Assembly: GCA_024346835.1 (NCBI GenBank)
Contig: AP024866.1
Span: forward strand, 1,240,001-1,304,000
DNA: 64,000 nt
Direction: 5' to 3'
DNA from: Vibrio comitans
Lineage (GTDB): Bacteria; Pseudomonadota; Gammaproteobacteria; Enterobacterales; Vibrionaceae
The translations under genes were made by a program, and so were the position numbers. Of this stretch, positions 25,967-34,500 are shown piece by piece (the first letter of the stretch is position 1; each line of letters opens with the position of its first letter). The notes under the pieces are model-generated. The model searched no databases and was not told where the DNA came from. It worked only from the letters and a program-made list of their open reading frames with translations.

Positions 25967-26606
25967 CCGTCATTCCGGCAGTGTTTTAAGCCGGAACCTT
26001 AGAGAGTGCCAAAGCTAGCAATGTGCACGCTAAGATCCTAGATATTTACTGCGCAAATTCTAGGATGACGTGGTATTCGATACTCTCGAAAATTCCAACT
26101 CACGTCATTCCGGCAGTGTTTTAGCCGGAATCTTAGGGAGTGCTCAAGCCAGCAATGTGCACGCTAAGATCCTAGATATTTGCTGTGCAAATTCTAGGAT
26201 GACGTTGTATTCGATACGCTCGGTGTGTCCGATTACCGTCATTCCGGCAGTGTTTTAGCCGGAACCTTAGGGAGTGCCCAAGCCAGCCATGTGCACGCTA
26301 AGAACCTAGATATTTACTGTGCAAATTCTAGGATGACGGTGTATCTAGTACACTCGATGCATTCGATACCCTCAATGTGTCCTCTTGCCGTCATTCCGGC
26401 AGTGTTTTAGCCGGAATCTTAGGGAGTGCCCAAGCCAGCAATGTGCACGCTAAGATCCTAGATATTTACTGCGTAAATTCTAGGATGACGTGGTCTATAG
26501 TGTGCTCCATGCATTCGATACGCTCAATGTGTCCGATTACCGTCATTCCGGCAGTCCTTTAGCCGGAATCTTAGATACTGCCAAAGCCCGTAATGTACAT
26601 CCTAAG
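25967..26606 (-). repeat. array 2: four and a half copies of the hairpin element, reversed
   Basis: Copies at 25967-26070 (104 bp), 26102-26204, 26236-26338 and 26388-26490 (103 bp each), and a half copy at 26540-26606. They read CCGTCATTCCGGCAG ... CTAGGATGACG on the plus strand, so they are inverted relative to array 1. The first hairpin is altered (CCGGCagtgttttaGCCGG), while the CTAGATATTTAC/GTAAATTCTAG hairpin is the same. Compensated arms CTTAG...GTGC and GCAC-G-CTAAG are visible in the middle. The array starts 81 bp after the ParB-like gene and ends at the stop of the DUF411 gene. Confidence 0.92.
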
Positions 26607-26610
26607 TCAA

Positions 26611-27051
26611 TCAATACTCAGCATAAACACTTGTCGTGCCGTCGGCATGAAAGGCGATTACATCAAAGTCTTTGTATGCATCCCCTGGTTTAGCCATACC
26701 AGGAGAGTGCATTGGCATTCCTGGTGCTGCCAGCCCTTTAATGTCTTGTGGGCGTTCTTTAAGAAGGCGTGCCACCTCTTTTTCTGGCACATGCCCCTCA
26801 ATTAAATATCCATCGATAATCGCAGTGTGGCACGATTGCAGCTTGGCTGGCATGCCAAAGTCTCGCTTGACGTTAGTCCAGTCCTTTTGCTCTTGGATAT
26901 CTACTTGATAGCCTTTCTGCTCCATGATATTCGCCCATTCTGTGCAGCATCCGCAACTTGGGGATTTGTACATTTCAATATTGCTACTGGCGAAGCTTAG
27001 GCCACTAAATAGAAGGGATGCGCTAAGGATTACTTTATTAAACGTTTTCAT
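26611..27051 (-). CDS. DUF411 metal-binding periplasmic protein
   Basis: A 146-aa exported protein (signal peptide to about residue 22, FAS). The mature start EMYKSPSCGCCTEWANIMEQKGYQV has the DUF411 CxCC cluster (Cys33, Cys35, Cys36) and a further cysteine in LQSCHTAIIDGYLIEGHVP. DUF411 proteins accompany copper resistance genes and probably bind Cu or other soft metals. Neighbours agree: the exported Cys/His-rich protein and copA lie just upstream. Its gene end touches repeat array 2, which may end the transcript. Confidence 0.9.
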   Translation of the reverse strand: MKTFNKVILSASLLFSGLSFASSNIEMYKSPSCGCCTEWANIMEQKGYQVDIQEQKDWTNVKRDFGMPAKLQSCHTAIIDGYLIEGHVPEKEVARLLKERPQDIKGLAAPGMPMHSPGMAKPGDAYKDFDVIAFHADGTTSVYAEY

Positions 27052-27101
27052 TGTATTGCTCCATTGCCAAGCATCTTGCTAGGCAAATTAATATTGTTTA
27101 G

Positions 27102-27120
27102 AAAAGTGTAAGACACTTTT
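27102..27120 (-). terminator. hairpin after the Cys/His-rich protein gene
   Basis: Perfect 8-bp stem AAAAGTGT / ACACTTTT with a 3-nt loop, 29 bp downstream of the minus-strand gene ending at 27149. The stem's own T tract is the only T run, so the call is moderate. Confidence 0.5.
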
Positions 27121-27148
27121 TGATAATTCGATTTCGCTAAATAGAACG

Positions 27149-27499
27149 CTAAACAATAGGAGGCCGTAATACGGCTTGTTTGTAGGGCGGTAGAATATCT
27201 GAAGAGGGTAGAGAGTAACTTGTTTCATCAAGAATCGTGCTGGAGAGTAACAGCGCTGATGACGGTAAACTAATTAAACTGCCACAGGCTTGTTCGCAAC
27301 ACTGATGCGCGGCGCTAGAGCACTCACTTGCCACTTGTTGATGCGATTCCTCGTAGCAGTCCGCGGTCATAGATGTCTCGACTGATTGGTGATGCTCGAT
27401 AGAAGTTGCTTGAGCTACTGACGGCAAAACACCTGCAACTAGCAGAGCCAGTATCAGTGTTAAAGCTATTAAGCTATTTGAATGAAATCGTTTTAGCAT
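27149..27499 (-). CDS. exported Cys/His-rich protein near copper genes
   Basis: A 116-aa protein with an N-terminal signal helix (IALTLILALLVAGVLPSVAQA), followed by a region rich in His and Cys (SIEHHQSVE, DCYEESHQ, ECSSAAHQCCEQACGS). This looks like a metal-buffering segment, as in DUF2946/CopL-like proteins, but I cannot fix a family. It is divergent from the 37-aa MGCCN protein and copA operon, and upstream of the DUF411 gene on the same strand. A periplasmic copper-binding role is inferred. Confidence 0.65.
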   Translation of the reverse strand: MLKRFHSNSLIALTLILALLVAGVLPSVAQATSIEHHQSVETSMTADCYEESHQQVASECSSAAHQCCEQACGSLISLPSSALLLSSTILDETSYSLPSSDILPPYKQAVLRPPIV

Positions 27500-27614
27500 C
27501 GTCAGTATCCGTAAAGTTCCTATTCGTTATAGCTCATATTAATTTTTCTCGTCAATACAAATCTTAGTTTCAGTGATGAAACCTAAACATCCATAAATCA
27601 ATACCTTAAATTAT

Positions 27615-27646
27615 TTGACCTGTGACCTGCTCATAGGTTTTAGACT
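27615..27646 (+). promoter_or_regulatory. MerR/CueR-type promoter 1
   Basis: TTGACC at 27615 and TAGACT at 27641 with a 20-bp spacer holding the operator ACCT-N13-AGGT. The long spacer with a central palindrome is typical for MerR-family activation. It drives the 37-aa MGCCN gene (ATG 27679). Confidence 0.78.
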
Positions 27647-27678
27647 AGTGTGACCCTAATTTGATGAGGAGAATCTAC

Positions 27679-27792
27679 ATGGGATGTTGTAACAAAGCAC
27701 CAGCGGGAGGCACGCGTTCCTTAGGGCCACTGCTTAAATTGGTGGGACTGTTGTTCGCAGTCATTTTCATTCTTGCAATGTTTGCTAATTAA
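27679..27792 (+). CDS. 37-aa copper-regulated microprotein (MGCCN...)
   Basis: Begins MGCCNKAPAGGTRSLGPLLK and ends with one hydrophobic helix (LVGLLFAVIFILAMFAN). AGGAG is at 27667-27671, 7 bp before the ATG. The adjacent cysteines at residues 3-4 next to a membrane helix suggest Cu(I) binding or handover. It has its own MerR-type promoter and is followed by a second copy of that promoter before the regulator gene. Similar MGCC-type small proteins occur next to copper genes in Vibrio and Shewanella, to my recollection. No function is assigned. Confidence 0.72.
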   Translation: MGCCNKAPAGGTRSLGPLLKLVGLLFAVIFILAMFAN

Positions 27793-27796
27793 ATTC

Positions 27797-27828
27797 TTGA
27801 CCTGTGTGTAGCTCCTAGGTTTTACACT
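27797..27828 (+). promoter_or_regulatory. MerR/CueR-type promoter 2
   Basis: TTGACC at 27797 and TACACT at 27823 with the same 20-bp spacer and ACCT-N13-AGGT operator as promoter 1. Outside the operator centre the two sites are nearly identical (TTGACCTGTG... AGGTTTTA...ACTA). It precedes the regulator-copA operon, giving autoregulation. Confidence 0.8.
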
Positions 27829-27867
27829 AAGGTTATAGTTAAAAAAGAGAACTCTAGGAAGTAGCCA

Positions 27868-28281
27868 ATGATTACCTCAAAACTTGCTAAATCAGCCAAT
27901 GTCTCCCCTGATACGGTGCGCTATTACACCAAGCGTGGACTAATTAGTGCGACTCGAAATCCTGACAATGGATACAAAGAGTATGATCTAAATGCATTGC
28001 AAAGGCTGAAGTTTATCCATCAAGCAAGGGATCTTGGCTTTGGTTTAAAGGAAATTGAGGAAATTCTGGCATCCACACAAGATGGCAGTTCACCGTGTCC
28101 TAAGGTGCGGAAAATGATGGCAGAGAAGATTGTAGAGACAGAGGCGCAGATCCTCAGACTACAACAACATGTTGCCATGTTAAAAGAGACCTTTGATCAG
28201 TGGGGAGAACTGCCAGATAGCTTACCAACGGGGGATTCTATTTGTTGTCTGATTGAGTCTTGGACTGAGGAGAAGAAGTAA
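27868..28281 (+). CDS. cueR: MerR family copper-responsive regulator (CueR-like)
   Basis: A 137-aa regulator with the MerR winged helix (SKLAKSANVSPDTVRYYTKRGLI), a dimerisation helix (KIVETEAQILRLQQHVAML) and a C-terminal sensor end. It activates promoters with long spacers, two of which lie at 27615 and 27797. Cysteines are at 77, 126 and 127; the C-x7-C copper loop of E. coli CueR (Cys112, Cys120) is not present. The layout is nearer to ZntR/MerR, so copper sensing is inferred from the operon partner copA. Its stop overlaps the copA start by one base (TAATG). Confidence 0.85.
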   Translation: MITSKLAKSANVSPDTVRYYTKRGLISATRNPDNGYKEYDLNALQRLKFIHQARDLGFGLKEIEEILASTQDGSSPCPKVRKMMAEKIVETEAQILRLQQHVAMLKETFDQWGELPDSLPTGDSICCLIESWTEEKK

Positions 28282-31007
28282 TGAACCAGTTTAGCCTTCA
28301 ACTAGAGGGCGTTTCTTGTGGCGGCTGTATCAATAAGATAAAACGCGCCGCTCTTGAACAAGATCCTCAGTTTACCATCGCAAGCAGCGAAGATAAGAAA
28401 TGGGCTCGCGTTGCGACTAGTTTGAGTATTGATAGCACCTTAGCTGTCATTACAAATCTCGGCTATAAAGCCAACGAGCAGCCATTGCCAAACATTCACA
28501 GCAAAGTAGCTAAGGTATCTTGCCAAGGCTGTGTTAAGAAAATCACCAATGCACTGATTGAACTTGATAAAGATGCGTTGGTTACTGTCGATATTGAAGC
28601 TCAAACTATTGATGTAAGTAGCCTGCTGTCTATAGAACAAGTGCAATCTGTATTGCGAACTTTAGGTTACGCTGCATCTGATGAGGCAGAAGACAACCCA
28701 CTAGATGTCGAAGAGTCAGCTACTGAAAATCTAACTTCGGGTGAACCGACCTTAACAAATGAATCCAACTTAACGCGTCTTAACCTGTCAGGTGTTACCT
28801 GTGCCAGTTGTGTTGCGACCATAGAAAAAGCGCTAACCGGTAAACAAGGTGTGGATTCAGTAAATATTAACTTTGCTAATCGAACAGCAAGTATCTATTC
28901 AAGTATCTCTGCGGATAGCTTGATTGAAACCGTAGAAGGCGCAGGTTACGGCGCATCACTAATTTTGGATGAAACCCAAGCAGAGCAGGAGCGTGAACAG
29001 GCGGAGCAGCAAGAGTATCGCGATAAGATTCGCCACACGATTGTGGGCCTTGGATTGGGTGTTCCGCTGATGCTTTACGGCTTGCTTGGTGGCTCCATGA
29101 CAGTGAATACAACCTCAGAGCAACTTGTTTGGTTGGTTGTCGGTCTGATGACGCTAGGGGTACTCTATTTTAGTGGTCGTCATTACTTTGTGGGTGCGAG
29201 CAAAGCCTTTGTAAATCGAAGCGCAAATATGGATACCTTGATTGCATTAGGCACAGGTTCAGCGTGGCTTTACTCTATTGTGGTCGTTGCCATGCCATCT
29301 TTGCTTCCAGAGAGTGCTCGTCACCTCTATTTTGAAGCCTCCGCGATGATCATTGGTCTAATTAATCTAGGACAAGCACTGGAGCTAAAAGCTAGAGGCA
29401 GAACGTCTCAAGCAATCAAACGTCTACTGGATCTTCGAACCAAAACAGCGGTAGTGATTCGAGACGGCAAAACGCTTACTTTACCTGTAGAGGAGGTTGT
29501 CATTGGCGATACCCTGTTGATTCGCGCTGGTGAGAAAGTACCGGTGGATGGCAAGGTAGTCGATGGAGAATCGTCTATTGATGAATCTATGCTAACGGGT
29601 GAGCCCATTCCTGTTATCAAAACAAAAGATGACAGTGTGTCTGCGGGCACGATAAATGGTGATCAAACCCTTAGCATAGTGGCGAGCAAGATTGGCAGCG
29701 ACACCATGTTAGCTCAGATCATCGAGATGGTTTCTAACGCTCAAAACTCTAAGCCTTCAATCAGTCACCTAGCTGATCGAGTATCCAGTGTGTTTGTGCC
29801 GACGGTAATGATACTGTCCATCATCACGGCTTTGATGTGGTACAACTTTGGTCCAGCGCCAACAGTGATCAACATGCTAGTGACTGCAACCTCAGTGCTG
29901 ATCATTGCCTGCCCTTGCGCACTTGGGTTAGCAACACCTATCTCGACCATGATAGGGATTGGAAAGTCAGCAGAATTTGGCGGCCTGATTCGTAATGGTG
30001 ATGCCTTACAAAAAGCCAGTGATATCGATGTGGTGGTACTGGATAAAACTGGCACTATTACCCAAGGTAAGCCAAGTGTGGTCAATGTAAAAACTATCCA
30101 AGAAAACACCGCTACTTTGGGCTATCTACATGCCATAGAACAAGGTTCTACCCATCCATTAGCATCTGCGGTGATTAACTATTGTCGCGAGAACACACAA
30201 CAGCTAGACGCTCATAATGTAGCGGGCTTCCAATCATTAAATGGTTTGGGTGTACAAGCTGAAATTGATGGCCATACAGTGCTACTTGGAAACCAAAGGT
30301 TGATGAGCGAGCACGGTGTCGAAATTGAAGGCGCTGAATCCATTGCTAATGAATGGGAGAAACAGGCTCAGACTGTGGTTTATTTTGCTATTGATAATCA
30401 GCTTACCACTTTGTTATCTATCAGCGACCCGATAAAGGAAGAGTCTCCCCAGGCAATAGCAGCCCTTAAATCCTTAGGTATTAAAGTGGTTATGCTGACA
30501 GGAGATAATGCTCATACAGCGCAAGCAGTGGCAGCAGAAACAGGTGTTGATGAGATTCATGCCGAGCTTCTGCCTCAGGATAAACTGCAGTGGGTGACTA
30601 AGTATCAACAGCAAGGCTTGGTTGTCGCTATGGTGGGAGATGGCATTAATGATGCGCCCGCGTTGGCACAATCTGATGTGGGCTTTGCCATTGGGCATGG
30701 CACCGATGTGGCGATTGAAAGCGCTGATATTACCTTGATGAGAGGCTCGCTATTTGGCGTGTCTCAAGTAATAGAGGTCAGTAGAGCCACGATGAAGAAC
30801 ATCAAGCAAAATCTATGGGGCGCGTTTATCTACAACTCCTTAGGCATCCCAATTGCGGCAGGTGTGTTATTTCCACTGACTGGTATGTTACTAAGTCCGA
30901 TTGTTGCAGGGGTCGCGATGTCGCTTTCTTCTATCACGGTAGTGAGTAATGCTAATCGCTTAAGATTATTCTCACCAAAATCATCAGCAGGTATTCGTCA
31001 TGGTTAA
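28281..31007 (+). CDS. copA: Cu(I)-exporting P1B-type ATPase
   Basis: A 908-aa ATPase that pumps Cu(I) out of the cytosol. Three N-terminal metal-binding domains have CxxC at Cys13/16, Cys81/84 and Cys174/177; the first two (GVSCGGC, SCQGC) are divergent. The core has MLTGEPIPV, the intramembrane CPC at 544-546, the phosphorylation site DKTGT, and GDGINDAP. TM7-8 signatures IYNSLG and MSLSSITVVSNANRLR are those of Cu(I) pumps, not Zn pumps. It is co-transcribed with the MerR regulator and has a 20-aa ORF overlapping its end. Confidence 0.95.
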   Translation: MNQFSLQLEGVSCGGCINKIKRAALEQDPQFTIASSEDKKWARVATSLSIDSTLAVITNLGYKANEQPLPNIHSKVAKVSCQGCVKKITNALIELDKDALVTVDIEAQTIDVSSLLSIEQVQSVLRTLGYAASDEAEDNPLDVEESATENLTSGEPTLTNESNLTRLNLSGVTCASCVATIEKALTGKQGVDSVNINFANRTASIYSSISADSLIETVEGAGYGASLILDETQAEQEREQAEQQEYRDKIRHTIVGLGLGVPLMLYGLLGGSMTVNTTSEQLVWLVVGLMTLGVLYFSGRHYFVGASKAFVNRSANMDTLIALGTGSAWLYSIVVVAMPSLLPESARHLYFEASAMIIGLINLGQALELKARGRTSQAIKRLLDLRTKTAVVIRDGKTLTLPVEEVVIGDTLLIRAGEKVPVDGKVVDGESSIDESMLTGEPIPVIKTKDDSVSAGTINGDQTLSIVASKIGSDTMLAQIIEMVSNAQNSKPSISHLADRVSSVFVPTVMILSIITALMWYNFGPAPTVINMLVTATSVLIIACPCALGLATPISTMIGIGKSAEFGGLIRNGDALQKASDIDVVVLDKTGTITQGKPSVVNVKTIQENTATLGYLHAIEQGSTHPLASAVINYCRENTQQLDAHNVAGFQSLNGLGVQAEIDGHTVLLGNQRLMSEHGVEIEGAESIANEWEKQAQTVVYFAIDNQLTTLLSISDPIKEESPQAIAALKSLGIKVVMLTGDNAHTAQAVAAETGVDEIHAELLPQDKLQWVTKYQQQGLVVAMVGDGINDAPALAQSDVGFAIGHGTDVAIESADITLMRGSLFGVSQVIEVSRATMKNIKQNLWGAFIYNSLGIPIAAGVLFPLTGMLLSPIVAGVAMSLSSITVVSNANRLRLFSPKSSAGIRHG

Positions 31008-31062
31008 TATAATCGGCTTATTTCTAATCGCCTTTATTGTGTGGTGGTTTTGGCTAAAATAG
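31000..31062 (+). CDS. possible 20-aa membrane microprotein overlapping copA
   Basis: ATG at 31000 overlaps the last 8 bp of copA in another frame and encodes MVNIIGLFLIAFIVWWFWLK, one hydrophobic helix ending in a tryptophan-rich face. A terminator follows 22 bp later. The tight overlap suggests coupled translation, and such one-helix peptides accompany some P-type pumps (for example KdpF). It is short, so the call is tentative. Confidence 0.5.
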   Translation: MVNIIGLFLIAFIVWWFWLK

Positions 31063-31083
31063 TCGTATCGCAAAGTAATCATT

Positions 31084-31109
31084 AAAGCTGACAGTGTCAG
31101 CTTTTTTTT
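31084..31109 (+). terminator. terminator of the cueR-copA operon
   Basis: Stem AAAGCTGAC / GTCAGCTTT with a 3-nt loop and a run of T. Confidence 0.92.
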
Positions 31110-31217
31110 ATTAGTAATTTCAAGTGCCTATTGCCGAAATTTGGCATACTCTTTGTAACAGGATCAATGGTACAATGACGTGTAATAAAAATGTCACATT
31201 AAGGATGGTGCTAATAA

Positions 31218-32558
31218 ATGTTGGATCTGAAGGTAACGGCAAAGAAGAGTATTGAACTGCAACAAACACTCTCAGCCGATTCGCAGTCTGAAACTAAAGT
31301 AGAATTTGTCATACCTAGTAGTATCGATCTGGGTGACACCTTCTCGGCTGGGGATTTCTTCGATAAATCATTTACTCAGATTCGCCGCTTTCACAAAGGA
31401 AAAAGCATCAGCTTAATGTTGCTATACATTAAGATCTTGGAAAAAGAGCAGCTTCCTTACGAATCTTACAAGACCTCGATTAGCTTGTTTGCTTATCTTT
31501 TTATCAATGACATTCGATCGTTTAAGACCAATCAAGAAAAAGAAGAGCAGGCAGTAGAAGAGATCATTGAGAAGGCGAAGGGTCATTCCAATATCCTGAC
31601 CTCATTTCGTCGCTTCTCTCTTGAAGATGACCAGAAATTTGAGCGCTTTCGTAAAGTCGATGCGATTCTTTCCTACGAATTCGAACAGTACCTTCTTCGT
31701 CAAACTGCCACTTTGCAAAACATCAAAGGTGCCACAGTAGCAAGAGACTATCTTGCCCAGCTCTCAATCGCAGAAGATGAGTATCGCGTTACCCAAATGT
31801 ACGAGGGGATCTACTCGGTTAAGAGCTTAGAGGCTGAAGACCAAGAAAAATTGACTCGTGTTTTCAACCAAACTGATCTGCAAAAGAAGCTACTCGAGCT
31901 TCCACTTCGCGTTCACAGCAGCAGTAAGCGAGTAGGGGAAAAGGAACGCTACTTGTCCCTAGCCATTGCGACAGGTTTAATCATGTTAGGCTTTAGTGTG
32001 GTGATCTTTCAGTTCCGCTTAATGGGATTAGATACCGACTTGCAGTTTGTGCTCGCATTTGCCGCCCTTTATGTGGTGCGAGATGTGTTTAAGGAAAGCA
32101 TAAAGGCTTGGGTGTTTGAGAAAATCATCCGCAATAAACCTCGTGTTGTCTCATGGTTTGGCATGCCGGATAAAAAAACCGGTATTGGAACTGGCGAAAC
32201 TTGGTTTAACTCTCAACCGAATTCGAAAGTCGCGATTGCTAACCGTGAAAACATTTCTTTGTTCTTTAGAGAGATAGTGAGCCTTAAGAACTTTGAATAT
32301 AATGGTTTTAAGAAAATCAAAACCAATACTACTATCGATCTAGGGCCAATTATGCGCTGTTTTCCAAGTGAAAACAGAGATATGTATGTGTACTCAACGG
32401 GCAATAAATCTCGTAAGGTGAGCATTTCTCGTCGTGGTCGTATCGAGGTTAAGATCCATGAGAAAAAGACTGAGCCAGGTGGCGTTAAAGAGAGAACTGC
32501 ACGTTACCGTGTCACGTTTGATCGTACCAAGATCATCAAGCTAGAACCGCTACAATAG
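31218..32558 (+). CDS. unknown membrane protein with large cytosolic domains
   Basis: A 446-aa protein without signal peptide. About 245 residues of charged, helical sequence (with KTNQEKEEQAVEEIIEKAKG) precede two adjacent membrane segments (LSLAIATGLIMLGFSVVIFQF and DLQFVLAFAALYVVRDVF). A beta-rich, basic C-terminal domain follows (SRKVSISRRGRIEVKIHEK). I do not recognise a family. The next gene, a small membrane protein, starts 10 bp after its stop, so the two are probably co-expressed. Confidence 0.8.
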   Translation: MLDLKVTAKKSIELQQTLSADSQSETKVEFVIPSSIDLGDTFSAGDFFDKSFTQIRRFHKGKSISLMLLYIKILEKEQLPYESYKTSISLFAYLFINDIRSFKTNQEKEEQAVEEIIEKAKGHSNILTSFRRFSLEDDQKFERFRKVDAILSYEFEQYLLRQTATLQNIKGATVARDYLAQLSIAEDEYRVTQMYEGIYSVKSLEAEDQEKLTRVFNQTDLQKKLLELPLRVHSSSKRVGEKERYLSLAIATGLIMLGFSVVIFQFRLMGLDTDLQFVLAFAALYVVRDVFKESIKAWVFEKIIRNKPRVVSWFGMPDKKTGIGTGETWFNSQPNSKVAIANRENISLFFREIVSLKNFEYNGFKKIKTNTTIDLGPIMRCFPSENRDMYVYSTGNKSRKVSISRRGRIEVKIHEKKTEPGGVKERTARYRVTFDRTKIIKLEPLQ

Positions 32559-32568
32559 TAAGCGACTC

Positions 32569-33015
32569 ATGTTAAACCTAACTTTTGAACAGTGGGCGCT
32601 TATTGCGGATATATACACTCCATTACTCGCGTTATGGAGTGCGCGCTTAATTCTTCGTGAGACTACACATAATCGCAAGATAAGCTTAACCGCTCTGGTG
32701 GTGACTATCTGTATTGTGTATGTGTCGAGATTTGTCGATGAATGGCTAGGAATTTGGCCTGCATTTAGCGCTGATTACAGCACCCATACTGCTGTGGCAT
32801 TGGCCTTAGTGGTGCACATAGCAATAAAGGTTGGAGTGTGGGGTAAGCTCATAGCCGTTGGTTCTTTATTGGCTTACCTACAATTGATGAATCATCAGGA
32901 CTACCATACCTATCTTGATATGGTATCCACGATCATCTATTTACTTCCCTTGTTTTGGGTGAGTTGGCTGCACTTTGGCGCAGTAAAGGAAGAGCACTCT
33001 AGAACGGCTGATTGA
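32569..33015 (+). CDS. unknown small integral membrane protein
   Basis: A 148-aa protein with about four or five hydrophobic segments and only short loops (ALVVTICIVYVSRFVDEWLG, AVALALVVHIAIKVGVWGKL, TIIYLLPLFWVSWLHFG). It follows the 446-aa protein by 10 bp. No family recognised. Its end overlaps the end of the convergent barrel gene by 17 bp, an unusually tight packing. Confidence 0.75.
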   Translation: MLNLTFEQWALIADIYTPLLALWSARLILRETTHNRKISLTALVVTICIVYVSRFVDEWLGIWPAFSADYSTHTAVALALVVHIAIKVGVWGKLIAVGSLLAYLQLMNHQDYHTYLDMVSTIIYLLPLFWVSWLHFGAVKEEHSRTAD

Positions 33016-34327
33016 CCATAAACCACATGTAAGAGCCTTCTTCAGATACCGCGTAATCGAGTCGAACCACTAAACCTGCAGCCAGCGCCCTTACCGCTAC
33101 ACCGCCATCAACTTTCATGTCTGATGTTAGCTCGCCTAAATCGTAGCTTGGGGCTACCTGACCGACTTCGGCAAACGCCACTAATTGAAACCAATCAATA
33201 TTTAAGAATCTGAGCCAAGATACGTCTTGAACTGGGTTATAACGAAGGGTATATCGATACTCGGCAGTGGCGTATAAACTGGCCTTATCGTGAAAGCGAT
33301 TTGAGTCAAAGCCGCGCATTCTAGCATGCCCACCTAAAGTTGCGCCTTCGTTGTATGGCGGAGCGTCTTCTACAACTTTTGACTGACCGTCTATATCAAC
33401 AAGATTCCAAGACGGTGAATAACCAGTCCAAAAATTGAATGCAAAAATACGTTGCCTAGCCCAATCACTCTCACCAATGGACATGTACTTACTGACATCT
33501 AACTCTACGAAATCCCATGTACTGTCTGGAGAGACAATATGCCCCTCATAGGTGTACCCAATGTATTGCCTGCTTCCCATTGAGGGGTTTGGTGCAAAGT
33601 CTGTATTGTCATACTGGATACCTAGTTCAAACGCGCTCATATCACCTGCACGTTCGACACCAGTAGTGTCTTCATAAGACTGATATCGGTTGAATTGGCG
33701 AAGCAGTAAAATAGTGGTGCCGGTTTCCAGAGGATTCCAGTGGGTTTTGGTAATGCCATCGACAAGCATACCGTTTCTTAAATGATAGTGGGCGGTAGGG
33801 TCATTTTTGGCCGAACCTATCGGCAGTACATATTCAATTTTAAAATCTAACCAGTTTGAAAAACCATCACCTTCAATAAAGTCATCTTGGCTTGAACCAG
33901 AACTTCCCCAGCGATCATCTTCAAATGGTCTATTGCCATTGGTATAGGCTCTTTGCTCAGGGAAGTAGGCGTACATACCTGCAACAGAAATAAACGCGCG
34001 GTTGGCAAACCAAGGACGATAGTTCCATAACCCGCCGGACACACCATAGCTTTCAGCACCTGCCCAGCCAGTTCCACCAATCACCATTTGTTCTTGTCCT
34101 ACGCCTTGAACAACGCCACCGACACCGACGTTGAGCCCCATGCTTTCTGTTGAGAAGAAGTAGGGCAGTACCATCGCATTTTTAGTGTTGTTAGCGTTTT
34201 CAGCGCGCGTGATGGTGTACTTCATACCAACGGGAGTCGCGGCAAATACACTGGTTGCACAAACACTAAGCGTGAAGAGTGCGAGGGAGGAAAACTTAGG
34301 TATGGGTTTTAATAAAGACTTTAACAT
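32999..34327 (-). CDS. outer membrane beta-barrel, Omp85/surface antigen type without POTRA
   Basis: A 442-aa outer membrane protein with a signal peptide (ending VFA). The C-terminal half carries the Omp85-like lid-loop motif LGGHARMRGFDSNRFHDKASLYATAEYR and the protein ends in NQPF with a terminal Phe, the signal for barrel insertion. No POTRA repeats precede the barrel, so it is a short 'bacterial surface antigen' relative of BamA/TamA rather than BamA itself. The ATG at 34327 is used; the frame could begin at a TTG 3 bp earlier. Function unknown. Confidence 0.85.
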   Translation of the reverse strand: MLKSLLKPIPKFSSLALFTLSVCATSVFAATPVGMKYTITRAENANNTKNAMVLPYFFSTESMGLNVGVGGVVQGVGQEQMVIGGTGWAGAESYGVSGGLWNYRPWFANRAFISVAGMYAYFPEQRAYTNGNRPFEDDRWGSSGSSQDDFIEGDGFSNWLDFKIEYVLPIGSAKNDPTAHYHLRNGMLVDGITKTHWNPLETGTTILLLRQFNRYQSYEDTTGVERAGDMSAFELGIQYDNTDFAPNPSMGSRQYIGYTYEGHIVSPDSTWDFVELDVSKYMSIGESDWARQRIFAFNFWTGYSPSWNLVDIDGQSKVVEDAPPYNEGATLGGHARMRGFDSNRFHDKASLYATAEYRYTLRYNPVQDVSWLRFLNIDWFQLVAFAEVGQVAPSYDLGELTSDMKVDGGVAVRALAAGLVVRLDYAVSEEGSYMWFMVNQPF

Positions 34328-34455
34328 CAATAGCCGAGCGTCCTGCTCTGAAAGGGTAGTAACTGTTAGTGCTAGCTTACAAATAAATCACGGAACGTTA
34401 AAGAAATGTATCTGTAGATTGTGCTTAAGCGAGGAGTTTTCGAGCGTATTTGAAC

Positions 34456-34487
34456 AAAAGAGAAGCGATCTGGGCGAACGCTTCTCT
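34456..34487 (-). terminator. terminator of the DASS transporter gene
   Basis: Perfect 9-bp stem AGAGAAGCG / CGCTTCTCT with an 11-nt loop; read on the minus strand it is followed by TTTT. It lies 14 bp after the stop at 34501. Confidence 0.85.
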
Positions 34488-34500
34488 ATTATGAGTGGGC

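Noticed and set aside
26070..26693. Series of about 61-aa plus-strand ORFs with repeated peptides (RHSGSVLAGILGSAQ...)
   Set aside because: They are only readings through the hairpin repeats of array 2; the peptide similarity follows from the DNA repeat, and there are no ribosome sites.
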